Source: Burkholderiaceae bacterium (GTDB lineage Bacteria > Pseudomonadota > Gammaproteobacteria > Burkholderiales > Burkholderiaceae_C). Taken from it: 64,000 nt of DNA. Below the pieces are notes generated by a model. That model ran no database searches. It saw only the letters and a program-made list of their open reading frames with translations, and was not told the DNA's origin. This document shows positions 1 through 7,568 of the stretch, piece by piece. The DNA lies in NCBI GenBank assembly GCA_024235895.1, contig JACKLM010000007.1, forward strand, positions 223,852 through 287,851, in the 5' to 3' direction. A program made the translations under genes and the position numbers. The first letter of the stretch is position 1. The number at the start of each line of letters is the position of its first letter.

Positions 1-1178
1 CGCAGCCGCGCGAGCGCCTGCTCGAGCAGCGCGGTCGAGGTCGCGAACGACAGCCGGCAGTAACGATCGGCCGCCGCCGGCCCGAAGTCGCGCCCCGGGG
101 TCAGCGCGACGTGTGCGCGCTGCATCATGTCGACCGCGAAGTCCCAGCTGCGGGCAGAGAAGCGCGAGACATCGGCCCAGGCGTAGAACGCGCCGTCGGG
201 CATGACCGGCACCGTCAGGCCGATCGCATCCAGCGCCGGCACGACGAGGTCGCGCCGGGCACGGAACGCGGCGCGGCGGCGCTCGTACTCGGCGATCGAC
301 TCCGGCTCGAAGCACGCCAGCGCGGCGCGCTGCGCGATGCTGCTGGCGCAGATGTAGAGGTTCTGCGCCAGCTTCTCGACCGCCGGCACCAGTGCCGGCG
401 GCAGCACCATCCAGCCCAGCCGCCAGCCGGTCATGCTGAAGTACTTGCTGAAGCTGTTGATCGAGACGATGTCGTCGCCCAGCCCGTCGCCCAGCTCCAG
501 TGCGGTGTGGCCGTAGGCCTCGTCGTAGCTCAGCCCCAGGTAGATCTCGTCGACCAGGGTCATCCCGCCGCGCGCACGCACCGCGTCGGCGATCGCGCGC
601 ATCTCGGCGCGCGCGATCGAGGTGCCGGTCGGGTTGGACGGCGACGCCAGCAGCACGCCGCGCGTGGCCGGCGTCCATGCCGCGTCGACCGACGCGGCGT
701 CGAGCTGGAAACGCGCCCCGGGCCCGGCCGGCAGCAGCCTCGCCGTGGCACCCGCGGCGGCGACGAAGTGGCGGTTGCAGGGGTAGCTCGGGTCCGGCAT
801 CAGCACCTCGTCGCCGGGCTCGAACAGTGCCAGGCAGGCGAGCTGCAGCGCCGCCGACGCGCCGGCGGTGACGACGATGCGCGCCGGGTCGACCGCGACG
901 CCGAAGCGCGCGGCGTACCAGCCGGCGATCGCCTCGCGCAGCCTGGGGTCGCCGGTGGCCTGCGTGTACTGGGTGCGGCCCTCGGCCAGGCAGCGCGTGG
1001 CGGCCTCGATCACCTGCGGCGGCGCGGTGAAGTCGGGCTCGCCGATGTTGAGGAAGATCATCGGCTCGCCGCCGGCCGCCGGGTCGCAGGCCGGGCTCGC
1101 CGCCAACGCCTCGGCGGCCTTGGCGCATTCCATGACGTAGAAGGGCTCGATGCGGTCGAGCCGCGCGGCCAGCCTCAT
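1..1178 (-). CDS. PLP-dependent class I/II aminotransferase (3' end cut by window edge)
   Basis: A fold-type I aminotransferase that probably transfers an amino group between an amino acid and a 2-oxo acid in the cytoplasm. The translated minus strand shows the PLP signature SFSKYFSMTGWRLGW, whose Lys should form the Schiff base, together with ASPSNPTGT and a VDEIYLGLSYD stretch, all typical of the AspC/AlaA-like family. The start is the ATG at 1178-1176; no strong Shine-Dalgarno precedes it. About 390 codons are present and the C-terminus lies beyond position 1. It follows nusB on the same strand after a 130-bp gap filled by a tandem repeat, so it could be co-transcribed with the riboflavin genes. 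Substrate cannot be read from sequence. Confidence 0.9.
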   Translation of the reverse strand, partial: MRLAARLDRIEPFYVMECAKAAEALAASPACDPAAGGEPMIFLNIGEPDFTAPPQVIEAATRCLAEGRTQYTQATGDPRLREAIAGWYAARFGVAVDPARIVVTAGASAALQLACLALFEPGDEVLMPDPSYPCNRHFVAAAGATARLLPAGPGARFQLDAASVDAAWTPATRGVLLASPSNPTGTSIARAEMRAIADAVRARGGMTLVDEIYLGLSYDEAYGHTALELGDGLGDDIVSINSFSKYFSMTGWRLGWMVLPPALVPAVEKLAQNLYICASSIAQRAALACFEPESIAEYERRRAAFRARRDLVVPALDAIGLTVPVMPDGAFYAWADVSRFSARSWDFAVDMMQRAHVALTPGRDFGPAAADRYCRLSFATSTALLEQALARL

Positions 1179-1198
1179 CGTGCCGGACTCGCTCGGGT

Positions 1199-1308
1199 AC
1201 CTTCGGGCTGCGCCCTGCGGTATTCGCCCTTGGGGCGGCCCTGCGGGCCAACTGGAGCACCTTCGGGCTGCGCCCTGCGGTATTCGCCCTTGGGGCGGCC
1301 CTGCGGGC
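1199..1308. repeat. Two-copy direct repeat, 50-bp units at a 60-bp period
   Basis: Positions 1199-1248 and 1259-1308 are identical over 50 bp (starting ACCTTCGGGCTGCGCCC). Each unit contains two short hairpins, GGGC-TGC-GCCC and CGCCC-TTG-GGGCG. The array occupies the gap between the nusB stop codon (1309) and the aminotransferase start (1178). It may be a REP-like extragenic element that modulates readthrough or 3'-end stability; the function is inference. Confidence 0.85.
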
Positions 1309-1851
1309 TCATGCGGCAGGGCCGCCGCGGCGCGCCTGCACCTCGGCCGGGCGCAGCTCGGCGGCGGCCTTGTCGAGCACGCCGTTGACGAACTTGTGGC
1401 CGTCGGTGCCGCCGAAGGTCTTGGCCAGCTCGACCGCCTCGTTGATCGCGACCCGGTACGGCACCTCGATGCTGTGGCGCAGCTCCCAGGTGCCGATCAG
1501 CAGCGCCGCGTGCTCCACCGGCGACAGCAGGCTGGTCTTGCGGTCGGCGCGGCGCGCGATGACGGCGTCCAGCTCGGCCGCCTCGGCGATGCAGCCGTGC
1601 AGCAGGGCGTCGAACAGCACGGCGTCGCAGGCGCCGAAACCTTCGAGGCCGCGGATATGGGCGTCGACGACGCCGGCATCCTCGCCCGACAGCAGCCACT
1701 GGTACAGGCCCTGCAGCGCGAACTCGCGCGCGCTGCGGCGCGGCGACGGCGCGGCGGCGCGTCCGCCCTTGCCTGCAGGCCTGCCCGTGCCCTTGCCGGG
1801 GCCGGCACCCTTGCCGGCACGCTCGGGCCGGGCGGACCCGGTGTCGGTCAC
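1309..1851 (-). CDS. nusB: Transcription antitermination protein NusB
   Basis: NusB binds boxA RNA together with NusE (S10) and supports antitermination of rRNA operons. The 180-residue product has a basic, Ala/Gly/Lys-rich N-terminal extension of about 38 residues, then the core beginning RRSAREFALQGLYQWL and ending with the family-typical RVAINEAVELAKTFGG and KFVNGVLDKAAAELR. The start chosen is the GTG at 1851-1849, which overlaps the ribH stop (GTGA, 4 bp) and implies translational coupling. A much longer open frame upstream only reads antisense or out of frame through ribH. The N-terminal extension is longer than in E. coli NusB (139 aa). Position directly after ribH is the common proteobacterial arrangement. 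Confidence 0.95.
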   Translation of the reverse strand: MTDTGSARPERAGKGAGPGKGTGRPAGKGGRAAAPSPRRSAREFALQGLYQWLLSGEDAGVVDAHIRGLEGFGACDAVLFDALLHGCIAEAAELDAVIARRADRKTSLLSPVEHAALLIGTWELRHSIEVPYRVAINEAVELAKTFGGTDGHKFVNGVLDKAAAELRPAEVQARRGGPAA

Positions 1852-2309
1852 AGGTCCTCCAGCAGGTTGGCCATCTCGACTGCGACGCGCGCGGCGTCGC
1901 GGCCCTTGTCGGCGACGCGCGCGCGCGCCTGGTCCTCGTTCTCGACCGTCAGGATGGCGTTCGCCACCGGCAGCCCGCTGTCCAGCGCGACGCGCGTGAT
2001 GCCGGCCGCGCTCTCGTTGGCGACCAGCTCGAAGTGGTAGGTCTCGCCGCGGATCACGCAGCCCAGCGCGATCATCGCGTCGCAGTCGCCGGCGTCGGCG
2101 AGCGCCTTGAGCGCGACCGGAATCTCCAGCGCGCCGGGCACCGTCAGGTGCTCGATGTCGCGCGCCTGCACCCCCAGCGCCAGCAGCTCGGCCAGGCAGT
2201 GCTCGGCCAGCGCGAGCGTGATCGGCTCGTTGAAGCGCGCACGAACGATCGCGATGCGCAGGCCCTCGCCGGAGAGCTCGGCTGCGGTTCCCTGGTCGGC
2301 GCCTTGCAT
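1848..2309 (-). CDS. ribH: 6,7-dimethyl-8-ribityllumazine synthase
   Basis: Condenses 5-amino-6-ribitylaminouracil with 3,4-dihydroxy-2-butanone 4-phosphate, the penultimate step of riboflavin synthesis. The 153-residue protein is the usual length. Visible signatures are RIAIVRARFNEPI near residue 18, VPGALEIP at 58-65 and ALGCVIRGETYHFELV at 81-96, where His92 is the expected catalytic histidine. It sits in a minus-strand operon order ribD-ribB-ribH-nusB; 129 bp separate it from ribB and its stop overlaps the nusB start by 4 bp. Confidence 0.96.
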   Translation of the reverse strand: MQGADQGTAAELSGEGLRIAIVRARFNEPITLALAEHCLAELLALGVQARDIEHLTVPGALEIPVALKALADAGDCDAMIALGCVIRGETYHFELVANESAAGITRVALDSGLPVANAILTVENEDQARARVADKGRDAARVAVEMANLLEDL

Positions 2310-2438
2310 GGGGTGTCCTCGTCGTCTGCGTGAAGGGGTCTGGCGGCTGCGGGCGTGCGGCTCGCTCGCGCTGGCCGCGAGGGCGCGCCGCGTCGGCCGC
2401 GCGGCGCCAGGTGGCGGATCGCCCGGGCCGCGCCGCGG

Positions 2439-3539
2439 TCAGCTTTCGGGGCCGACGTAGCCGGCCACCTCCAGCCCGTAGCCGGCCATGCTCGGCATGC
2501 GGCGCGGGCTGGCCATCAGCTGCATGCGCACGACGCCCAGGTCGCGCAGGATCTGCGCGCCGATGCCGTAGGTGCGCAGGTCCTGCGGCGCGTTGCGGCG
2601 GCGCGGCGGCGGCGGCTCGGTCGGCATCAGCTGCGGCAGAAGGCCGTCCGCGTCGCAACCGCAGTTCAGCAGCACGGCGATGCCGTAGGGCCCGGCGTGC
2701 AGCGTCGCCAGCGCGTGCGGCAGCGGCCAGGAGTGCGCATTGCCACCGGCATCCAGCAGGTCGACCGCGTTGAAGGGCTCGTGCACGCGCACCGGCACCA
2801 CGTCCGACGCGCCCCAGCTGCCGTGCACCAGCGCCAGGTGCAGCCCGCCGCCGTGGTCGCGGTAGGCGATGCAGCGGAACTCGCCGTAGGGGGTGGCCAG
2901 CATGCGCTCGCCGGCGCGCGCGATCAGCGTCTCGTGGCGGCTGCGGTATTCGATCAGGTCGGCGATGGTGCCGATCTTCAGCCCGTGCTCGCGCGCGAAG
3001 CCCTGCAGGTCCGGCAGCCGCGCCATCGTGCCGTCGTCCTTCATGATCTCGCAGATGACGGCGGCGGGCTCCAGCCCTGCCATGCGCGTGAGGTCGCAGC
3101 CGGCCTCGGTGTGGCCGGCGCGCATCAGCACGCCGCCGTCCTGCGCCTGCAGCGGGAAGACGTGGCCCGGCTGGACCAGGTCCGACGGCTTGGCATCGCG
3201 CGCCACCGCGGCGGCGATCGTGCGCGCGCGATCCGCCGCCGAGATGCCGGTGGACACACCCTCGGCGGCCTCGATCGAGACCGTGAACGCGGTGCCGTGG
3301 CGGGTGCCGTTGCGTGTCGCCATCGGCGGCAGCTGCAGGCGCTGGCAGCGCTCGCGCGTCAACGTCAGGCAGATCAGCCCGCGCCCGTGGCGCGCCATGA
3401 AGTTGATCGCCTGCGGCGTCACGTGCTCGGCCGCCAGCACCAGGTCGCCCTCGTTCTCGCGGTCCTCTTCGTCGACGAGGATGACCATGCGGCCGGCGGC
3501 GAGTTCGGCGACGAGTTCGGGGATGGGGGCGGTGGGCAT
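2439..3539 (-). CDS. ribB: 3,4-dihydroxy-2-butanone-4-phosphate synthase with degenerate GTP cyclohydrolase II-like domain
   Basis: Makes the four-carbon precursor of riboflavin from ribulose 5-phosphate. The N-terminal half (about residues 1-205) carries the diagnostic acidic loop DEEDRENEGD (23-32) and RAGHTEA (140-146). The C-terminal half (206-366) aligns in general layout with RibA, but the zinc-binding cysteines and GTP-site residues of a working GTP cyclohydrolase II (pattern C-x2-GD-x-F-x-S-x2-C-x-C) are not present; the corresponding part reads HEPFNAVDLLDAGGNAHSW. I therefore expect only RibB activity, as in other betaproteobacterial RibB-RibA-like fusions. The 366-residue length matches that type. 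GTP cyclohydrolase II must be supplied elsewhere. Confidence 0.93.
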   Translation of the reverse strand: MPTAPIPELVAELAAGRMVILVDEEDRENEGDLVLAAEHVTPQAINFMARHGRGLICLTLTRERCQRLQLPPMATRNGTRHGTAFTVSIEAAEGVSTGISAADRARTIAAAVARDAKPSDLVQPGHVFPLQAQDGGVLMRAGHTEAGCDLTRMAGLEPAAVICEIMKDDGTMARLPDLQGFAREHGLKIGTIADLIEYRSRHETLIARAGERMLATPYGEFRCIAYRDHGGGLHLALVHGSWGASDVVPVRVHEPFNAVDLLDAGGNAHSWPLPHALATLHAGPYGIAVLLNCGCDADGLLPQLMPTEPPPPRRRNAPQDLRTYGIGAQILRDLGVVRMQLMASPRRMPSMAGYGLEVAGYVGPES

Positions 3540-3630
3540 GATGCGGATTGTAGGTTCGCCGGCACGCGAGCTGGCCCCGGGGCCGGTGTGCCGCGGCTCG
3601 CGCGCGTGCCTGGTCCGCTTCGGCCCGGGT

Positions 3631-4785
3631 TCAGGGAGGTGCGGTGTCGACGAACGCCTGCCCGGCGGGCAGCAACGCGTTGACCCGCAGATCCTCGCCG
3701 ATGCGCTGGACCGACTCGAATCGCAGCGGCAGCGCGTCCGAGAGCCGCTCCAGCGGTCCGATCGCGGCCATCTCGCGGCCCAGCCCGATCAGCTTAGGCG
3801 CCAGGTAGACCAGCAGTTCGTCGACCAGCCCGGTGCGCAGCAGCGAGGCATTGAGACGGTGCCCGGCCTCGACGTGCAGCTCGTTGATGCCACGCGCTGC
3901 GAGGTCGGCGATCATGGCCACCAGGTCCAGCTTGCCCGCCTCACCCCGCAGGCCGCACAACGCGGCACCGGCCGCGCGCAGGCCTTCGACGCCAGGGCCT
4001 TCGTCCTCGGTCGTGTAGATCAGAGCCTCGCCTGGGGGCGCCAGCAGGCGCGCCGTCGGCGGCGTCCGCAGCCTTGAATCGACGACCACGCGCAATGGCT
4101 GGTGCAAGGCTTCGACCATGCGGACGTCCAGCCGTGGGTCATCCGCGAGCACGGTTCCGATCCCGGTCAGCACCGCGCCGGACCGCTTGCGCCAAGCGTG
4201 CCCGTCGGCGCGCGCGGCCTGCCCGGTGATCCACTGGCTTGTACCGTTGGGCAACGCCGTGCGGCCATCGAGCGAGGCTGCGACCTTCATCCGCACCCAC
4301 GGTCGGCCACGCTGCATGCGCGAGAAGAAGCCGATGTTGATGGCGCGTGCCTGGACCGCCAGCGGCGCGGCGGCCATGTCGACGGCGATCCCCGCGGTGC
4401 GCAGGCGCGCCAGCCCCTGGCCGGCAACGAGCGGGTTGGGGTCGCCGACGGCGGCCACGACGCGTGCCACGCCGGCATCGACAAGCGCATCGCAGCATGG
4501 AGGCGTACGGCCGTGGTGGGCACAAGGCTCGAGCGTGACGTACACGGTGGAGCCCCGCGGATCATGGCCGGCGGCACGTGCGGCGCGCAGTGCCATCACC
4601 TCCGCATGCGCGCCGCCGGCTTCTTGCGTGAAGCCCTCGGCGCGCCAGCCATCGCCGACGATGAGGCATCCGACGCGGGGGTTGGGGTCCGACAGGCCGA
4701 TGCTGCGCTCAGCCAGGGCCAGTGCGCTCGCCATCGAGGTGTCGTCGTTCGGGCGGTCTTGCCTGGGCCCGCGTTCATGGGTCAT
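3631..4785 (-). CDS. ribD: Bifunctional riboflavin deaminase/reductase RibD
   Basis: Catalyses deamination of the pyrimidine intermediate and then reduction of its ribose side chain. Deaminase domain (about residues 15-150): PNPRVGC (34-40), zinc motif HAE (60-62) and PCAHHGRTPPC (87-97). Reductase domain (about 155-380): PWVRMKVAASLDGRTAL, GIGTVLADDP and the NELHVEAG strand. The start taken is the ATG at 4785-4783 (384 aa); an upstream in-frame ATG at 4839 would add 18 residues without homology, and one at 4734 is also possible. It is the first gene of the minus-strand rib run and is 91 bp from ribB, leaving no room for a riboflavin synthase gene. Confidence 0.94.
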   Translation of the reverse strand: MTHERGPRQDRPNDDTSMASALALAERSIGLSDPNPRVGCLIVGDGWRAEGFTQEAGGAHAEVMALRAARAAGHDPRGSTVYVTLEPCAHHGRTPPCCDALVDAGVARVVAAVGDPNPLVAGQGLARLRTAGIAVDMAAAPLAVQARAINIGFFSRMQRGRPWVRMKVAASLDGRTALPNGTSQWITGQAARADGHAWRKRSGAVLTGIGTVLADDPRLDVRMVEALHQPLRVVVDSRLRTPPTARLLAPPGEALIYTTEDEGPGVEGLRAAGAALCGLRGEAGKLDLVAMIADLAARGINELHVEAGHRLNASLLRTGLVDELLVYLAPKLIGLGREMAAIGPLERLSDALPLRFESVQRIGEDLRVNALLPAGQAFVDTAPP

Positions 4786-5003
4786 CGTGGATCTCGACAA
4801 GCGGGAGGTCACCGCCAGCGGTGGCGAGTATCGCCTCACGACACGTCCTTCCTGCGCGTACCGAGCGCGCGACTGCAGCCGCCCGGAGGCCGCCGTTCGA
4901 CACGCGGGCGCTGTTCGAATGTCTGTGTCGGACTTGTTTACATGTCGTCCAACCGGTGCCGAAGAGCTGCCGCAACATACTGAAATGAAAGGAGTTTTTC
5001 GTA

Positions 5004-5019
5004 TGGCATCGAATGTGCT
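5004..5019 (+). promoter_or_regulatory. Candidate sigma-54 (-24/-12) promoter
   Basis: TGGCATCGAATGTGCT places GG and GC exactly 10 bp apart as in the consensus TGGCAC-N5-TTGC; the mismatches are at the sixth base and the first T of TTGC. Transcription would start near 5030, giving a leader of about 40 nt to the PEP-CTERM gene at 5071, which has GGAG at 5058-5061. Sigma-54-linked control of PEP-CTERM genes has been reported in other species. Confidence 0.5.
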
Positions 5020-5070
5020 AGCGAGTAGACACTCATCTTTCTTCCCCTTTGTCGCCCGGAGATCTTTGCC

Positions 5071-5925
5071 ATGAAACTTCGCACAGTCTGCGCCGCCGCT
5101 GCCTTTGCGTGCGTCGGTGGATGGGTTCAGGCCGGCCCGGTCGTGACGGGCTCGGTCGATGCGCTCACGCTGGCCAACACCATAGGTGGAGTCGGCATCA
5201 CGATCAGCAATCCGACGCTGACCTACGCGGGCGCAGCCACTTTGCCGCTGCCGTCCGGTACCTTCACGGGTGGTGGGACGACCGTCGGTTTCAGCGAAGG
5301 CATCGTCCTGACCAACGGGACGATCGGCTGCGTGCCGGGTCCGAACAACGCGAGCGGTTGCGGACTCGAACGGTCCTTTGTAGCGGACAACTCCGGCGTG
5401 TTCGACCGCACGACGCTGGCCTTCGACTTCAGCTCGGACACCGGCAAGGTGTTCTTCCGCTACGTGTTCGGCTCCGAGGAGTACACGCAGTTCGTCGACT
5501 CGGAATTCAACGATGCCTTCCAGTTGCTGCTCAACGGGGTCAACATCGCGCAGCTGCCGGGCGGCGGCGGCGAGGTCAGCATCAACAATGTCAACTGCGG
5601 CAGCAACAGCGCCTACTACCGCAACAATGTCGACACGGACAACGGGGACGAGGACAACAATAACTGCGCGACGCTTGGGCTGGACATCCAGTACGATGGT
5701 CTGACGACGATCCTGACCGCGTCCGCGGACGTGATCGCGGGTGCATCGAACCGCTTCGAGTTCACCATCTTCGACCGGGGCGATTCGGCGCTCGACTCGG
5801 CAGTGTTCATCGAGAAGGGTTCGTTCTCAGGTGAAGACCCCAACCCGATGCCGGAGCCGGGTTCATTGCTGCTTGCAGCGGTGGCGCTGGCAGGCGCAGG
5901 CGCGCTCAGGCGACGTAGCACCTGA
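5071..5925 (+). CDS. PEP-CTERM sorting domain protein with choice-of-anchor L domain
   Basis: A secreted 284-residue protein of unknown biochemical role. Residues 1-21 form a signal peptide ending VQAG. The middle has the choice-of-anchor L hallmarks: YVFGSEEYTQFVDSEFNDAF followed by LLLNGVNIA. The C-terminal 25 residues are a classic PEP-CTERM signal: PEP at about 261-263, a hydrophobic helix LLLAAVALAGAGAL and RRR. Such proteins are processed by exosortase and are tied to exopolysaccharide and floc formation. No exosortase gene is in this window. The gene stands alone, pointing away from ribD and towards the convergent pilin operon. Acidic Asn/Asp-rich stretch DTDNGDEDNNN is notable. ATG at 5071 has GGAG nine bases upstream. 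Confidence 0.92.
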   Translation: MKLRTVCAAAAFACVGGWVQAGPVVTGSVDALTLANTIGGVGITISNPTLTYAGAATLPLPSGTFTGGGTTVGFSEGIVLTNGTIGCVPGPNNASGCGLERSFVADNSGVFDRTTLAFDFSSDTGKVFFRYVFGSEEYTQFVDSEFNDAFQLLLNGVNIAQLPGGGGEVSINNVNCGSNSAYYRNNVDTDNGDEDNNNCATLGLDIQYDGLTTILTASADVIAGASNRFEFTIFDRGDSALDSAVFIEKGSFSGEDPNPMPEPGSLLLAAVALAGAGALRRRST

Positions 5926-6308
5926 CGCTTGTAGCGCGGCGGCCGCCGTGACGGCCTGAATCCTTCGGGGGCGGCCTGAGGGCCGCCGTGCTCGTTGAAC
6001 TCGCAGGGAATGGCGACCCGGCGGGATTGGTCCTGAACGGGACAGCACGATCGATTTCCCAGGGTCTGCGCGCTCGGTGGCGGACGCCTTCAGCGCGGCG
6101 CTGCCCCGACAGCGGGCGTGAAGCACCTCCCGTGTCGCGGACCGGCCCCAAGGCATGCCTTTGCCCACGTTCGGATTCGCCGGCTCGCCGTCCCTCGAGC
6201 CACAGCGACGGTACAGGGTGCATGGCCGCCAGCGCCAGCGAGAGCTCGGTGGCACCCGTGATCGGCCTCACGGGCACCGGGCGATCGACGATCGCCGGCA
6301 AGCTCGCA
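5926..6308. other. Convergent intergenic region with one GC hairpin
   Basis: This 383-bp gap separates the PEP-CTERM gene and the end of pilV. Positions 5970-5976 (GGCGGCC) and 5981-5987 (GGCCGCC) form a perfect 7-bp stem with a TGAG loop. It may help end transcription from both sides, but no T-tract follows. No convincing gene is seen in the rest. Confidence 0.5.
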
Positions 6309-7568
6309 TCAGCCTGCCGGCTGGTGCCTCCAAGTCGTGCCGTCGATCAGCGGCGTGAGCGCATCGTCGTCCGGGCAGTCGAACGCGACGCCCGCCTTGC
6401 CGGCGCGGATGACGAGGAAATTCTGGTTCGTCAGCGGCTGGGACACGCCCTCGACCGGACCCGCGTCGGGGTCGCCGGGCTGGTCGCCGCCGTAGTCCAG
6501 CGGGTGCTGGTCGTTGCGCATCGGCGGGTCGTCGCCGACGACGTCGCCGACCCCGCGGTGGTCGCGGTAGGGCGTGTAGCGGCACACGCGGAGCTTGGCC
6601 TCGTCGGCATCGGCCAGGTCCGCGGCTAGCGCCGGCAAGACCAGGCGGGCGTGGCCGGCCCAGCGCGGCGGCGGCGGATCTTCGCCCGGGTTCACGGGCA
6701 CGGCGCAGAAGTACCGCACATCGGTGACGCGCAATTGCTCGTAACAGTCGATCATGAGTGCGGCCGGAAAATCGCGTTCGACGACGACATCGACTGGCTG
6801 TGCCGGCGACGCTGGCAGTTCCGCGTCGGCACCTGCTGGCTGCGCGTCGGTAACCGCAAAGCGTACATGCCCTGCGAGCAGAAGAGCGGTCGTCGCGACG
6901 CAGGCGTCGGGCGAGTCGCACACGCTGGTAATGACGCCACTGAAATCGTCGAAGATCCAGCTGACGGTGCCGCCGGGCGGTTGTGGCGGCTCGAAACGGC
7001 TGGTTCCGGTACCCGGCAACGCGACCGCCTCGGGCGGGATCGCCGGGTGGCGTCCTCGCACTGGCAGCAACGGCGAGCCGACGGCAGCCGTGGACAGCGA
7101 GCCTGCGAGCTGAGGCGGCGTGCCGGTGATGGCCGTGGTCAGACGCACCGCCTGGGTCTGGGCGTTGCGATCCTCCCAGGTCACGTCGATGGTCACCGTC
7201 TTGATTCGAGGGGCATACGGGTCGAACACACCCGTGCCTTCGTCGATCGCCGCATCGTCGACCGTTCGCGTGAGCCGATACACGGTATTCGTGGCCTGGC
7301 CAGCAATCTGCTCGTCTGCAGTGGTCACGATGTCGGCGTAGTCGGTCTCGCCGGGGTCGGTGCTCATGAGACTGAACGCGCGCCAGCGCTCGATTGCCTC
7401 CTGCGCCAGGCGAACCGCCTCGGCGCGCTGCTTGGCGACATCCCCATTGAGCCGCAGGCCGCTGTGGATGCCGACGTAGGCCATCATGCCGAAGGCCATC
7501 ACCGCCAGGGCGACCAGGGCCTCCACCAGCGAGAGTCCGCGTTGTGCGCGGTGCCGGATGACGCCCAT
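6309..7568 (-). CDS. pilV: Type IV minor pilin PilV-like, oversized
   Basis: A minor pilin that would prime or decorate type IV pili. The 11-residue basic leader ends in G before the class III cleavage motif LSLVEALVALAVMAFG, including Glu+5, followed by the hydrophobic alpha1 helix. The protein is 419 residues, about twice the usual PilV; the extra C-terminal part is rich in Pro, Asp and Cys pairs (for example VCDSPDACVA) and resembles a passenger domain. Its ATG shares one base with the pilX stop (TGATG), so it is coupled to pilX. It is the last gene of the operon. Assignment to PilV rather than another minor pilin rests on the N-terminus and on its position. Confidence 0.85.
   Translation of the reverse strand: MGVIRHRAQRGLSLVEALVALAVMAFGMMAYVGIHSGLRLNGDVAKQRAEAVRLAQEAIERWRAFSLMSTDPGETDYADIVTTADEQIAGQATNTVYRLTRTVDDAAIDEGTGVFDPYAPRIKTVTIDVTWEDRNAQTQAVRLTTAITGTPPQLAGSLSTAAVGSPLLPVRGRHPAIPPEAVALPGTGTSRFEPPQPPGGTVSWIFDDFSGVITSVCDSPDACVATTALLLAGHVRFAVTDAQPAGADAELPASPAQPVDVVVERDFPAALMIDCYEQLRVTDVRYFCAVPVNPGEDPPPPRWAGHARLVLPALAADLADADEAKLRVCRYTPYRDHRGVGDVVGDDPPMRNDQHPLDYGGDQPGDPDAGPVEGVSQPLTNQNFLVIRAGKAGVAFDCPDDDALTPLIDGTTWRHQPAG

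Noticed and set aside
3540..3630. FMN riboswitch or leaderless promoter (TACAAT, 3552-3547, minus strand) ahead of ribB
   Set aside because: None of the conserved RFN boxes are present in 91 bp, and no -35 element accompanies TACAAT.
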